Below are positions 26,751 to 35,420 of a stretch of 64,000 nucleotides of DNA, in pieces; positions within the stretch are counted from its first letter, which is position 1; each line of letters opens with the position of its first letter. The notes beneath the pieces were generated by a model. That model ran no database searches. It was given only the letters and a program-made list of their open reading frames with translations, and was not told where the DNA came from. This DNA is from Variovorax sp. 54 (GTDB lineage: Bacteria; Pseudomonadota; Gammaproteobacteria; Burkholderiales; Burkholderiaceae_C). The position numbers and the translations under genes were made by a program. The stretch spans positions 2,170,001-2,234,000 of the forward strand of contig NZ_PEFF01000001.1 of NCBI RefSeq assembly GCF_002754375.1. Reading direction: 5' to 3'.

Positions 26751-26787
26751 TTGCAAGGAGCCCCTATTTTTGCAATACTCGTTGCAA
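26751..26787. promoter_or_regulatory. Cluster of three TTGCAA palindromes (candidate RpiR operator)
   Basis: The self-complementary hexamer TTGCAA occurs at 26751-26756, 26770-26775 and 26782-26787 within the 122-bp divergent region between the Bug gene and the RpiR gene. The first two are each preceded by T runs. This density is far above chance in 65% GC DNA. The likely role is binding of the adjacent RpiR regulator. A fourth copy lies inside the regulator gene at 26949. Confidence 0.5.
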
Positions 26788-26803
26788 ACATGAGGTTTCT
26801 CCG

Positions 26804-27700
26804 ATGCCGCACGCAGCCCCCCCCGCCGCCCCCAGCCTGAACCAGCGCATCTCGGGCTACGGCAAGAAGCTCACCAAGAGCGAGCGACGCCTCATCGAGG
26901 AGCTGCAGGCGCACCACCCGCAGGGGCTGCTCGAATCTGCAACGAGCCTTGCAAGAAAGGTGGGCACCAGCGCCTCGACCGTGGTGCGGCTGCTCGCCAA
27001 GCTGGGCTACACGAGCTACGCGCAGGCGCAGATGGAAGCGCGCGCCGAAGTCACCGCCCTGCTCGCTTCGCCCGCCACGCGCGCCGACGCGGTCATCGGC
27101 GACGACACCTCGGTGCGCAGCTGCCTGGACAACGCGCTGCTGCACGACCAGCACAACCTGGCCGCCACCTTCGCGGCGCTCGACGTGGACGCGTTCGAAG
27201 CCGCGGTGAAGCTGCTCACGCAGCGCAAGGTGCGCGTGCATGTGCTCGGCCAGCGGCATGGCGTGCCGCTGGCCAGCCACCTGGCGCTGCACCTGAACCT
27301 GTGCCTGCCCGATGTGCGGCTGCTGGGCGGCGCGGGCCCGCTGCCGCTCGAAGACCAGCTGCTGCGCATCGACGAACACGACCTGCTGCTCACGCCCACC
27401 TTCCGCCGCCACTCGCTCGCCATCGCGCGCACGGCCGCGTACTTTCGCGAGCGGGGCGCGAAGGTCGTCATGGTCACCGACAGCCCCACGGCGCCCGCCG
27501 CGGCCTCGGCCGATCATTTGCTGCTGGTGCGCACCTCCAGCGCGTCGCCGTTCGATTCATACACGGCGGCGCTGTCGGTCTGCAATGCGTTGATCACCGC
27601 GGTGGCGCAACGCCGCAAGAAAGAGCTGGCCATCGCGTTCGAACGCGGCGCGCCGCTGTGGGAGCCGCAGTGGAACGACGCGGCGCCCCGCGCTGCCTGA
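26804..27700 (+). CDS. RpiR/MurR family transcriptional regulator
   Basis: 298 residues: an N-terminal helix-turn-helix (LTKSERRLIEELQAHH, then TSLARKVGTSASTVVRLLAKLGY) followed by a SIS domain (KVRVHVLGQRHGVPLASHLA and VVMVTDSPTAPAAASADHLL). SIS domains usually bind phosphosugars, though some family members control amino-acid or carboxylate use. It is divergent from the Bug and aspartoacylase genes, its probable targets. It stops 3 bp before the convergent amidohydrolase gene. Confidence 0.92.
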   Translation: MPHAAPPAAPSLNQRISGYGKKLTKSERRLIEELQAHHPQGLLESATSLARKVGTSASTVVRLLAKLGYTSYAQAQMEARAEVTALLASPATRADAVIGDDTSVRSCLDNALLHDQHNLAATFAALDVDAFEAAVKLLTQRKVRVHVLGQRHGVPLASHLALHLNLCLPDVRLLGGAGPLPLEDQLLRIDEHDLLLTPTFRRHSLAIARTAAYFRERGAKVVMVTDSPTAPAAASADHLLLVRTSSASPFDSYTAALSVCNALITAVAQRRKKELAIAFERGAPLWEPQWNDAAPRAA

Positions 27701-27703
27701 ACC

Positions 27704-28579
27704 TCAGGCCGCCGGGGTCTCGAGCTTCAACAGCCGCACCGCGTTGTCCTTGAGGATGCCGGGCATCACCTCGGGCTTGAAGCCGGCCGCCTCGAAGTCG
27801 CGCATCCAGCGGTCGGGCGTGATCAGCGGGTAGTCGCTGCCGAACAGCACGCGGTCTTTCAGCAGCGTGTTGGCGTACTGCACGAGCTGCTTCGGAAAGT
27901 ACTTGGGGCTCCAGCCCGACAGGTCGATCCACACGTTGGGCTTGTGCGTGGCCACGCTCAGCGCCTCGTCCTGCCAGGGAAAGCTGGGGTGGGCCATGAC
28001 GATCTGCATGTCGGGAAAGTCGATGGCCACGTCGTCCAGGTGCATCGGGTTGCTGTACTCCAGCCGCAGGCCGCCGCCGCAGCGCATGCCCGAGCCGATG
28101 CCGCTGTGGCCGGTGTGGAAGATGGCCGGCAGCTTGTACTCGGCGATCACCTCGTAGATCGGCCAGGCCATGCGGTCGTAGGGATGAAAGCCCTGCACCG
28201 TCGGGTGGAACTTGAAGCCCTTCACGCCGTGTTCCTCGATGAGCCGGCGCGCCTCGCGCGCGCCCATCTTTCCCTTGTGCGGATCGATGCTGCCGAAGGC
28301 AATCATGATGTCGCTGTTCTGCGCCGCGGCCTCGGCGATCTCTTCGTTCGGGATGCGCCGGCGGCCCATGTTCGATTCCGCGTCGACCATGAACATCACC
28401 AGCCCGATTTTTCTTTCACGGTAGTACGCCACGCTCTCGGCGATGGTGGGGCGCCCGCTCGAGCCGAAGTACTTGTCGGCGGCGCGGTCGTATTCCTCGC
28501 CGTAGTTGTCGAAAGGGTTCCAGCAGCTCACTTCGGCGTGGGTGTGGATGTCGATCGCAATCAGGTTCCGTGGGTCCAT
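27704..28579 (-). CDS. Amidohydrolase, probable aryl beta-ketoacyl-CoA hydrolase (PhdC/CouN-like)
   Basis: 291-residue metal-dependent hydrolase of the ACMSD-like group. The metal site begins IDIHTHAE (His12, His14), continues with FHTGHSG and MAHPSFPW, and ends in FGSDYPL with the catalytic Asp. In the phd cluster of Corynebacterium glutamicum and the cou cluster of Rhodococcus jostii an amidohydrolase of this kind cleaves the 4-hydroxyphenyl-beta-ketoacyl-CoA thioester. The same set of neighbours occurs here (crotonase, ligase, SDR, acyl-CoA dehydrogenase, MarR). It is divergent from the rest of the set across a 104-bp promoter region. The role is inferred from context. Confidence 0.75.
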   Translation of the reverse strand: MDPRNLIAIDIHTHAEVSCWNPFDNYGEEYDRAADKYFGSSGRPTIAESVAYYRERKIGLVMFMVDAESNMGRRRIPNEEIAEAAAQNSDIMIAFGSIDPHKGKMGAREARRLIEEHGVKGFKFHPTVQGFHPYDRMAWPIYEVIAEYKLPAIFHTGHSGIGSGMRCGGGLRLEYSNPMHLDDVAIDFPDMQIVMAHPSFPWQDEALSVATHKPNVWIDLSGWSPKYFPKQLVQYANTLLKDRVLFGSDYPLITPDRWMRDFEAAGFKPEVMPGILKDNAVRLLKLETPAA

Positions 28580-28631
28580 GTCGTTGTCTCCGGTTCGGGT
28601 AAATCCCTAGGATTCGGGAGGCTCCAATGCC

Positions 28632-28660
28632 TTGAATTGATTATTTCTCATAACCATAAT
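28632..28660 (+). promoter_or_regulatory. Promoter of the hydroxycinnamate operon with candidate MarR operator
   Basis: -35 TTGAAT (28632-28637), 17-bp spacer, -10 CATAAT (28655-28660). In the spacer an inverted repeat TTAT-TTCTC-ATAA (28641-28653) and a wider pair TTGATTAT / ATAATCCAA (28637-28664) make this the only AT-rich symmetric stretch in the divergent region. Both fit a MarR-type operator. Repression by the MarR protein encoded at 34903 is inferred. Confidence 0.55.
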
Positions 28661-28683
28661 CCAACGCAACCCCGGACACCCTC

Positions 28684-29457
28684 ATGACCCATCCAGACCT
28701 CCACCTCGACATCCGCGACGACGTCGCCATCGTTCGTCTCACGCGCGGCGCCAAACGCAACGCGCTGTCCGACGGCCTGATCCTTGCGCTGCGCAACACC
28801 TTCGAGACGCTGCCCGCCACCGTGCGCGCGGCCGTGCTCGACGGCGAAGGCCCGCATTTCTGCGCCGGCCTGGACCTGAGCGAACTCAAGGAGCGCGACG
28901 CCGGCCAGGGCATGCAGCACTCGCGCCTGTGGCACAGCGCGCTCGACCTGATCCAGCACGGCCCGGTACCGGTGGTGGCGGCGCTGCACGGCGCGGTGGT
29001 GGGCGGCGGGCTCGAGCTGGCGACCGCCTGCCACATCCGCGTGGCCGACCGCTCCACCTTCTACGCCCTGCCCGAAGGCTCGCGCGGCATCTTCGTGGGC
29101 GGCGGCGGCTCGGTGCGCATCCCCAAGCTGATCGGCGTGGCCCGCATGACCGACATGATGATGACCGGCCGCGTCTACAACGCCGAAGACGGCGAGCGCG
29201 CCAACTTCGCGCAGTACCTGGTCGACGAAGGCACCGCCTTCGACAAGGCCTTCGAGCTTGCGAAGCGCATCGCCACCAACGCACCGCTCACCAACTACGC
29301 GCTGATGCACGCGCTGCCGCGCATCGCCGAGCAGTCGGCCGACCACGGCTTCTTCACTGAGGCACTCATGTCCGGCATCGTCCAGGCCGCGCCCGAGGCG
29401 AAGGAACGCGTGCGCGATTTCCTCGAAGGCCGCGGGGCCAAGGTGAGCAAGGGATGA
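28684..29457 (+). CDS. Crotonase / enoyl-CoA hydratase family protein
   Basis: 257 residues with the oxyanion-hole segments HFCAGLDLSEL and HGAVVGGGLELATAC and an active-site glutamate region ALPEGSRGIFVGGG. In this cluster it would hydrate cinnamoyl-type CoA esters (feruloyl-, p-coumaroyl-CoA). Whether it also cleaves to an aldehyde cannot be read from sequence, but the SDR and ketoacyl-CoA hydrolase next to it favour the beta-oxidative route without an aldehyde. Its TGA overlaps the ATG of the ligase gene. Confidence 0.88.
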   Translation: MTHPDLHLDIRDDVAIVRLTRGAKRNALSDGLILALRNTFETLPATVRAAVLDGEGPHFCAGLDLSELKERDAGQGMQHSRLWHSALDLIQHGPVPVVAALHGAVVGGGLELATACHIRVADRSTFYALPEGSRGIFVGGGGSVRIPKLIGVARMTDMMMTGRVYNAEDGERANFAQYLVDEGTAFDKAFELAKRIATNAPLTNYALMHALPRIAEQSADHGFFTEALMSGIVQAAPEAKERVRDFLEGRGAKVSKG

Positions 29458-31307
29458 CCGCCGTTCGATACCGCCCGCTGGCCTTCGGCGTGACGCGCGC
29501 GCTGCTGCGCGACGGCGCGCCGGGCACGCGCTACCTCACGGCCGAAACGCCGCTGCAGGCCTACCGCGAACGCATGACCGACCGGCTCGCGCACTGGGCG
29601 CAGGTCGCGCCCGAGCGCACCTTCATCGCGCGCCGCGAACGCCTGCCCGATGGCCGCACCGGCGACTGGCTGCGCGTGAGCTATGCGCAGGCACTGGAAG
29701 AAGCGCGCGGTATCGGACAAGCCCTGCTCGACCGCGGCCTGAACGCCGAGCGCCCGGTCGCGATCCTCAGCGAGAACGGCATCGAGCACGCGCTGCTCGC
29801 GCTGGGCTGCCTCTACGCCGGCGTGCCCTACTGCCCGGTGTCGCCGCCCTATTCGATCGTGAGCCAGGACTTCGACAAGCTGCGCCACGTGTTCGACACG
29901 CTCACGCCGGGCCTGGTGTTCGCTTCTGACGCCGCGCGCTTCGCCCGCGCCATCGAAGCCACCGTGCCCGCCGGCACCGAGGTCGTGCTTGCCGAAGGCA
30001 CGCTCACGGGCCGCGCCACCACGCGCTTCGACGTGCTCGCCGCCACGCCGGCCACGCCCGCCATCGACGCGGCGATGCAGGCCACCGGCCCCGACACCAT
30101 CACCAAGTTTCTCTTCACCTCGGGCTCGACCAAGATGCCCAAGGCGGTGATCAACACGCACCGCATGTGGTGCGCCAACCAGCAGCAGCTGCGCCAGTCG
30201 ATTCCCGCGCTGGGCGACGAGCCGCCGGTGCTGGTCGACTGGCTGCCCTGGAACCACACCTTCGGCGGCAACCACAACGTGGGCATCGTGCTGGACAACG
30301 GCGGCACGCTGTACATCGACGACGGCAAGCCCACGCCCGCCGGCATGGCCGAAACGCTGCGCAACCTGCGCGAGATCGCGCCCACCATCTACTTCAACGT
30401 GCCCACCGGCTTCGAGGCGATCGCGAACGCGATGGAAAGCGACGCCGTGCTGCGCCGCAACCTGCTGTCGCGCGTGAAGATGTTCTTCTACTCCGGCGCC
30501 GCGCTCGCGCAGCCCGTGTGGGACAGCCTGCACCGCACGCAGGAAGCGGAAGTCGGCGAGCGCATCGTGATGGGCACGGGCCTGGGCATGACCGAGTCGG
30601 GCCCCTTCGCGCTGTACGTGACCGGCCCCGACGTGAAGTCGGGCGACGTGGGCCTGCCCGCGGCCGGCATCGAGCTCAAGCTGATCGAGGTCGACGGCAA
30701 GACCGAGGTGCGCTACCGCGGCCCCAACATCACGCCCGGCTACTGGCGCGCGCCCGAAGCCACGGCCGAGGCCTTCGACGACGAAGGCTTCTTCTCGACC
30801 GGCGATGCGGTGAAGTGGATCGCCGACGACGACATCCACCGCGGCCTGCGTTTCGACGGCCGCATCGCCGAAGACTTCAAGCTCGCCACCGGCACCTTCG
30901 TGAGCGTGGGCCCGCTGCGCGCGAAGATCATCGCGGCCGGCTCGCCTTATGTGCAGGACGCCGTGCTCACGGGCATCAACCTGAAGGAAGTCGGCGCGCT
31001 GATCTTCCCGACGCAGAAGGTGCGCCAGCTCGCCGGCCTGCCTGCTGACGCAACGATGCAGCAGGTGCTCGAAAGCGCGCCGGTGCAGGCGCACTTCCAG
31101 CAGGTGGCCAACGACCTGGCCGCCATGGGCACCGGCAGCGCCAACCGCATCGCGCGACTGCACCTGATGGCCGAGCCGCCGTCGATCGACAAGGGCGAAG
31201 TCACCGACAAGGGCTCGATCAACCAGCGCGCCGTGCTCAAGCACCGCGCCGCGCTGGCCGACGCGCTGCACGCCGACACGCTGCCTTTCACCCTCAAGCC
31301 CCGCTAA
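29454..31307 (+). CDS. fcs: Feruloyl-CoA synthase-like aryl-CoA ligase
   Basis: 617-residue AMP-forming acyl-CoA synthetase. The P-loop TSGSTKMPKAVINTH, the motif GTGLGMTESGP, the hinge region STGDAVKW and a C-terminal lysine in TDKGSINQRAV are visible. Length and the N-terminal opening (RYRPLAFGVTRALLRDGAPG) are typical of Fcs, which activates ferulate and other hydroxycinnamates. It is coupled to the crotonase by a 4-bp overlap and followed by an SDR gene after 21 bp. Confidence 0.85.
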   Translation: MTAVRYRPLAFGVTRALLRDGAPGTRYLTAETPLQAYRERMTDRLAHWAQVAPERTFIARRERLPDGRTGDWLRVSYAQALEEARGIGQALLDRGLNAERPVAILSENGIEHALLALGCLYAGVPYCPVSPPYSIVSQDFDKLRHVFDTLTPGLVFASDAARFARAIEATVPAGTEVVLAEGTLTGRATTRFDVLAATPATPAIDAAMQATGPDTITKFLFTSGSTKMPKAVINTHRMWCANQQQLRQSIPALGDEPPVLVDWLPWNHTFGGNHNVGIVLDNGGTLYIDDGKPTPAGMAETLRNLREIAPTIYFNVPTGFEAIANAMESDAVLRRNLLSRVKMFFYSGAALAQPVWDSLHRTQEAEVGERIVMGTGLGMTESGPFALYVTGPDVKSGDVGLPAAGIELKLIEVDGKTEVRYRGPNITPGYWRAPEATAEAFDDEGFFSTGDAVKWIADDDIHRGLRFDGRIAEDFKLATGTFVSVGPLRAKIIAAGSPYVQDAVLTGINLKEVGALIFPTQKVRQLAGLPADATMQQVLESAPVQAHFQQVANDLAAMGTGSANRIARLHLMAEPPSIDKGEVTDKGSINQRAVLKHRAALADALHADTLPFTLKPR

Positions 31308-31328
31308 CCCCATTCAGGAGACACACCC

Positions 31329-32093
31329 ATGAAGATCGAAGGACAAGCCGCACTCGTCACAGGCGGTGCCTCGGGCCTCGGCGAAGCCACCGCGCGCGAA
31401 CTCGCGCGCCTGGGCGCCAAGGTCGCCGTGCTCGACCGCAACGCCGCATTGGCGGAGAAGGTGGCCGCAGAGATCGGCGGCGTCGCCTGCGTCTGCGACA
31501 TCACCGACACCGACAGCGTGAACGCCGCGCTCGACAAGGCGCAGGCCGCACACGGTCCCGCGCGCATTTTGATGAACGTCGCCGGCATCGGCAGCGCCAA
31601 GCGCATCGTCGGCAAGGACGGCAACCCGGCACCGCTCGAAGACTTCGTGCGCGTGGTCAACATCAACCTGATCGGCGGCTACAACATGGCGCGCCTGTTC
31701 GCCGCGCGCTGCGCGAAGCTCGATGCGCTCGACAACGGCGAGAAGGGCGTGATGCTCTTCACCGCGTCGGTCGCGGCCTTCGACGGCCAGGTAGGCCAGC
31801 AGGCCTACAGCGCATCGAAGGGCGGCCTCGTCGGCATGACCCTGCCGATGGCGCGCGACCTCGCGCAGCACGCCATCCGCGTGTGCACCGTGGCGCCCGG
31901 CCTCTTTGCCACGCCGCTGCTGCTGGAGCTGCCCGAGGCTGTGCAGCACTCGCTGGCCGCGTCGATCCCGTTCCCGCCGCGCCTGGGCAAGCCTTCGGAA
32001 TTTGCCGAGCTGGCTTGCCACGTCGTCACCAACGGCCATCTCAACGGCGAAGTGATTCGCCTCGACGGCGCCCTCCGAATGGCGCCGCGCTGA
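31329..32093 (+). CDS. Short-chain dehydrogenase, 3-hydroxyacyl-CoA dehydrogenase (HSD10) type
   Basis: 254 residues. NAD-binding motif TGGASGLGEATARELA, then NVAGIG, and the catalytic Tyr and Lys in YSASKGGLVGM. The insertion GKDGNPAPLEDFVRVVNINLIGGYNMARL is typical of type II 3-hydroxyacyl-CoA dehydrogenases. It would oxidise the 3-hydroxy-3-aryl-propanoyl-CoA formed by the crotonase to the beta-keto ester. AGGAG lies before the ATG. Confidence 0.9.
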   Translation: MKIEGQAALVTGGASGLGEATARELARLGAKVAVLDRNAALAEKVAAEIGGVACVCDITDTDSVNAALDKAQAAHGPARILMNVAGIGSAKRIVGKDGNPAPLEDFVRVVNINLIGGYNMARLFAARCAKLDALDNGEKGVMLFTASVAAFDGQVGQQAYSASKGGLVGMTLPMARDLAQHAIRVCTVAPGLFATPLLLELPEAVQHSLAASIPFPPRLGKPSEFAELACHVVTNGHLNGEVIRLDGALRMAPR

Positions 32094-32128
32094 TTCCAGC
32101 CCCCCGCAGACAACCAGGAGACAAGACC

Positions 32129-33121
32129 ATGACCACTCGACGCCAACTCATGACGGCGCTCGGCGGCACCGCCGCGCTCGCCGCTTTGCATCCCCTTGCC
32201 GCACTCGCCCAGGCGGTGCAGCAGCAGGTGAAGATCTACTACGGCTTCCCGGCCGGCAGCGCGGGCGACAGTGTGGCCCGCCGCGTGGCCGACAAGCTGG
32301 GCAACACGCCCTTCACCACCACCAACCCGGTGGTCGAGAACAAGCCCGGCGCGGGCGGGCGCATCGCGCTCGACACGCTGAAGACCTCGCCGGCCGATGG
32401 CTCCGTGCTGTGTCTCGCGCAGGCCTCGGCGCTGTCGATCTACCCGCACATCTACACCAAGCTCAGCTACGCCATCCCCGACTTCGCGCCCATCTCCATC
32501 GGCGCCGTCATGACGCACGGCCTGGCCGTCGGACCGATGGTGCCGGCCAGCGTGAAGACGCTGAAGGACTACATCGCCTGGGCCAAGGCCAACCCCGGCC
32601 AGGCCAGCTACGGCTCGCCGGGCGCGGGTTCCACGCCGCACTTCCTGGGCGCGCTGCTGGGCCTGAGCACCGGCGCCGACCTGCGTCACGTGCCCTACCG
32701 CGGTTCGCTGCCCGGCATCAACGACGTGGTGGGCGGCCAGATCGCCTCGTGCCTCACGCCGGCCGGCGACTGCCTGCCGTTCGCCAAGGCCGGCAAGCTG
32801 CGCGTGCTCGCCACCTCGGGTGCGCAGCGCCCCGCCTACCTGCCCGACGTGCCCACCTTCACCGAGCAGGGCTTCCCCGAGATCGTCGCCGACGAGTGGT
32901 TCGGTTTCTTCGCACCCGCCAAGACGCCGGCCGCGACCATCGCTGTCGCGAGCACCGCGATCCAGGCCGCGCTGAAGGACAAGGCCGTGGCCGACGGCCT
33001 GCTGTCGGTCGGCCTGATCGCGCACGGTTCCTCGCCCGAGGAGATGAAGAAGTCGCTGCAGTCCGAGTACGAGCGCTGGGGTCCGCTGGTCAAGAAGATC
33101 GGCTTCACCGCCGAGTCCTGA
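32129..33121 (+). CDS. Bug/TctC family binding protein in the hydroxycinnamate operon
   Basis: 330 residues with a signal peptide ending in AALAQA. Bug motifs appear in degenerate form: VKIYYGFPAGSAGDSVARRVA, ENKPGAGGRIALDTL and LRHVPYRGSLPGIND. The opening strand has YYGFPAG in place of the usual VPFPAGG. Its place between the SDR and acyl-CoA dehydrogenase genes suggests it captures an aromatic acid in the periplasm. No membrane partner subunits are present in the window. Confidence 0.9.
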   Translation: MTTRRQLMTALGGTAALAALHPLAALAQAVQQQVKIYYGFPAGSAGDSVARRVADKLGNTPFTTTNPVVENKPGAGGRIALDTLKTSPADGSVLCLAQASALSIYPHIYTKLSYAIPDFAPISIGAVMTHGLAVGPMVPASVKTLKDYIAWAKANPGQASYGSPGAGSTPHFLGALLGLSTGADLRHVPYRGSLPGINDVVGGQIASCLTPAGDCLPFAKAGKLRVLATSGAQRPAYLPDVPTFTEQGFPEIVADEWFGFFAPAKTPAATIAVASTAIQAALKDKAVADGLLSVGLIAHGSSPEEMKKSLQSEYERWGPLVKKIGFTAES

Positions 33122-33126
33122 ACCCG

Positions 33127-34866
33127 ATGCACTACCAGCCCCGCCCCGACGACGTCCGCTTTCTTTTGAACGCGGTGCTCGATGCGCCCACGCGCCTGCG
33201 TGCACTCGCGCCCTTCTCGGAGGTCGACGAGGCGCTGCAGTCGCAGGTGCTCGAGGAAGCCGCGCGCTTCGTCGGCGAGGTGATCGCGCCGATCAATCGC
33301 GAGGGCGATGAGGTCGGCTGCCGCTTCGACAACGGCGAAGTGGTCACACCACCGGGCTTTCGCGCGGCCTACCAGGCCTTCGTGGACGGCGGCTGGCCGG
33401 CGCTGTCGGCCGCCACCGAAGACGGCGGCCAGGGCCTGCCTGCGGTGCTGGAGGCCATCCTCTACGAATGGCTCAGCGCCGCGAACCACGGCTTCACCAT
33501 GGCGCCGGGGCTGTTGCACGGCGCGTACGCCTGCCTCAAGCACCACGGCAGCGACGAACTGAAGGGCCGCTATCTGCAGAAGATCGCGACCGGCGAATGG
33601 CTCGCGACCATGTGCCTCACCGAAGCCCATGCCGGCAGCGACCTTGGCCAGGTGCGCACGCGCGCCACGGCACAGGCCGACGGCAGCGTGCGCGTGAACG
33701 GCAGCAAGATCTTCATTTCAGGCGGCGAGCACGACCTCACGCCGAACATCGTGCACCTCGTGCTGTGCCGCCTGCCCGATGCACCAGCCGGACCCAAGGG
33801 CCTGTCGTTGGCGCTCGTGCCCAAGGTGCTGCCCGACGGCGCGCGCAACGCAGTGCACTGCGAGCGCATCGAGGAAAAGATGGGCCTGCACGGCAGCCCG
33901 ACCTGCACGATGCGTTTCGACGACGCCACGGGCTGGCTGGTCGGCGAGCCCGGGCGCGGGCTGGCCGCGATGTTCGTGATGATGAATGCGGCGCGCCTGC
34001 ATGTGGCGCTGCAAGGCATCGGCCTGCTCGATGCCGCTTGGCAGAAGGCCGATGCCTATGCCGCCGAGCGCCGCCAGATGCGCGCGCCCGGCGCCGTGCC
34101 CGCGAGCCGTGGCAGCGAGGCGGCCGACCTGATCGCCGAGCACCCGGCCGTGCGCCGCATCCTCGACACCCAGCGCGCCTGGATCGACGGCTCGCGCGCG
34201 CTGGCCTACCGCAGCGCGCTGATGCTCGACATCGCCACGCACGACGCCGACCCCAAGGCGCGCGAGCGCGCGCAGCGCTGGTGCTCGCTCGTCACGCCCG
34301 TGCTCAAAGCTGCCTGCACACACCAGGCCTTCCACGGCGCCAGCGAATGCCTGCAGGTGTTCGGCGGCCACGGCTACGTGCGCGAATGGGGCGTCGAGCA
34401 GGTGGTGCGCGACGCGCGCGTGACGATGATCTACGAGGGCACCAACGAGATCCAGGCGATCGACCTGCTGGTGCGCAAGGTGCTGCCCGACGGCGGCGCA
34501 GCGCTGTCGGCCGTGCTGCTCGAGCTGCGCGACACGCTCGACGCTTCGCGCGAGGCCGATGCCGACGTGCAGCGCCGGCTGGCACAGCTGCGTTACCTGG
34601 GCACCACGGTGGCGATGGCGGCGCACGCCAACCCCGTGCTGCCATACGAAGTGGCCGACGACTTCCTGCGCGTGGTGATGCTCACGCTGATGGCGTGGGC
34701 CTGGGCCCGCATCGAAGTGGCTGCGCCGGCCGATGCCGGGCGCATTCGCGCCGCGGCAGCGTTTCGGCGCTGGGTGCTGCCCGAATTCGAGATGCGCCTG
34801 GGCATCGTCAAGCGGGCTTGTGAGGGTGTCGCACTGGCGCATTCCGCACAAGAGGCGTCACGCTAG
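33127..34866 (+). CDS. Acyl-CoA dehydrogenase (600-residue class)
   Basis: 579-residue flavoprotein. Substrate and FAD segments appear as MCLTEAHAGSDLGQVRT, KIFISGGEHDLTPNIVHLVL and FGGHGYVREWGVEQVVRDARV. The catalytic-base region is IYEGTNEIQAIDLL, followed by a C-terminal helical extension typical of the longer family members. In the phd-type pathway such an enzyme converts phenylpropanoyl-CoA (from dihydrocinnamates) to cinnamoyl-CoA. The ATG lies 5 bp after the Bug gene stop. Confidence 0.92.
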   Translation: MHYQPRPDDVRFLLNAVLDAPTRLRALAPFSEVDEALQSQVLEEAARFVGEVIAPINREGDEVGCRFDNGEVVTPPGFRAAYQAFVDGGWPALSAATEDGGQGLPAVLEAILYEWLSAANHGFTMAPGLLHGAYACLKHHGSDELKGRYLQKIATGEWLATMCLTEAHAGSDLGQVRTRATAQADGSVRVNGSKIFISGGEHDLTPNIVHLVLCRLPDAPAGPKGLSLALVPKVLPDGARNAVHCERIEEKMGLHGSPTCTMRFDDATGWLVGEPGRGLAAMFVMMNAARLHVALQGIGLLDAAWQKADAYAAERRQMRAPGAVPASRGSEAADLIAEHPAVRRILDTQRAWIDGSRALAYRSALMLDIATHDADPKARERAQRWCSLVTPVLKAACTHQAFHGASECLQVFGGHGYVREWGVEQVVRDARVTMIYEGTNEIQAIDLLVRKVLPDGGAALSAVLLELRDTLDASREADADVQRRLAQLRYLGTTVAMAAHANPVLPYEVADDFLRVVMLTLMAWAWARIEVAAPADAGRIRAAAAFRRWVLPEFEMRLGIVKRACEGVALAHSAQEASR

Positions 34867-34902
34867 TTGTTCGAGAAAGCAACGCGCGGTTACGCTCGCC
34901 GC

Positions 34903-35397
34903 ATGCCTCCTCCCTCCGCGAAAAAAACGTCTGCCAAGACCGACACCACCGCCGCGCCGTCTCCCCGGTCGGATCGGCTCGACGCCCGCGTGCTCGAAGG
35001 GCTGGTCGGCTACAACGCCCGCCGCGCCTGGCTCATCGTGAGCACCGTGTTCGCCGACCGCATGGCGCCCTACGGTCTCAAGCAGATCGACTTCTCGGTG
35101 CTCTCCTTGCTGGCGCACAACCCGGGCGCCACCTCGCGGCAGCTGTGCAACACGCTGGACATCCTGCCGCCCAACCTCGTGAGCCTGGTGGCCGCGCTTG
35201 ACAGCCGCGGCCTCATCGAGCGCCGGCCGCATCCGCACGACGGCCGCGCCGTCGGCCTGCACCTCACGCCGACCGGCGAGACGCTCATTCGCGAGGCCGA
35301 ACAGGCCGTGGTGCAGCTGGAAACCGAAGCCAGCAGCCGCCTGAGCACGCGCGAGCGCGAGACGCTGATCAAGCTGCTGCAGAAGATCTATCTCTGA
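34903..35397 (+). CDS. MarR family transcriptional regulator
   Basis: 164 residues with the winged helix-turn-helix region LSLLAHNPGATSRQLCNTLDILPPNLVSLVAALDSRGLIERR and the wing DGRAVGLHLT. The first 30 residues are a Ser/Thr/Ala/Lys-rich tail. It closes the hydroxycinnamate operon. MarR proteins CouR, FerR and PhdR regulate equivalent pathways and respond to the CoA thioesters, which is the likely signal here. ATG 34903 is chosen over a TTG at 34867. Confidence 0.9.
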   Translation: MPPPSAKKTSAKTDTTAAPSPRSDRLDARVLEGLVGYNARRAWLIVSTVFADRMAPYGLKQIDFSVLSLLAHNPGATSRQLCNTLDILPPNLVSLVAALDSRGLIERRPHPHDGRAVGLHLTPTGETLIREAEQAVVQLETEASSRLSTRERETLIKLLQKIYL

Positions 35398-35420
35398 TCT
35401 CTGAACACTGAGCGCCGCCG

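Noticed and set aside
32410..33126. Extension of the acyl-CoA dehydrogenase frame upstream to 32410
   Set aside because: This part is an out-of-frame reading of the Bug gene; the dehydrogenase begins at ATG 33127.
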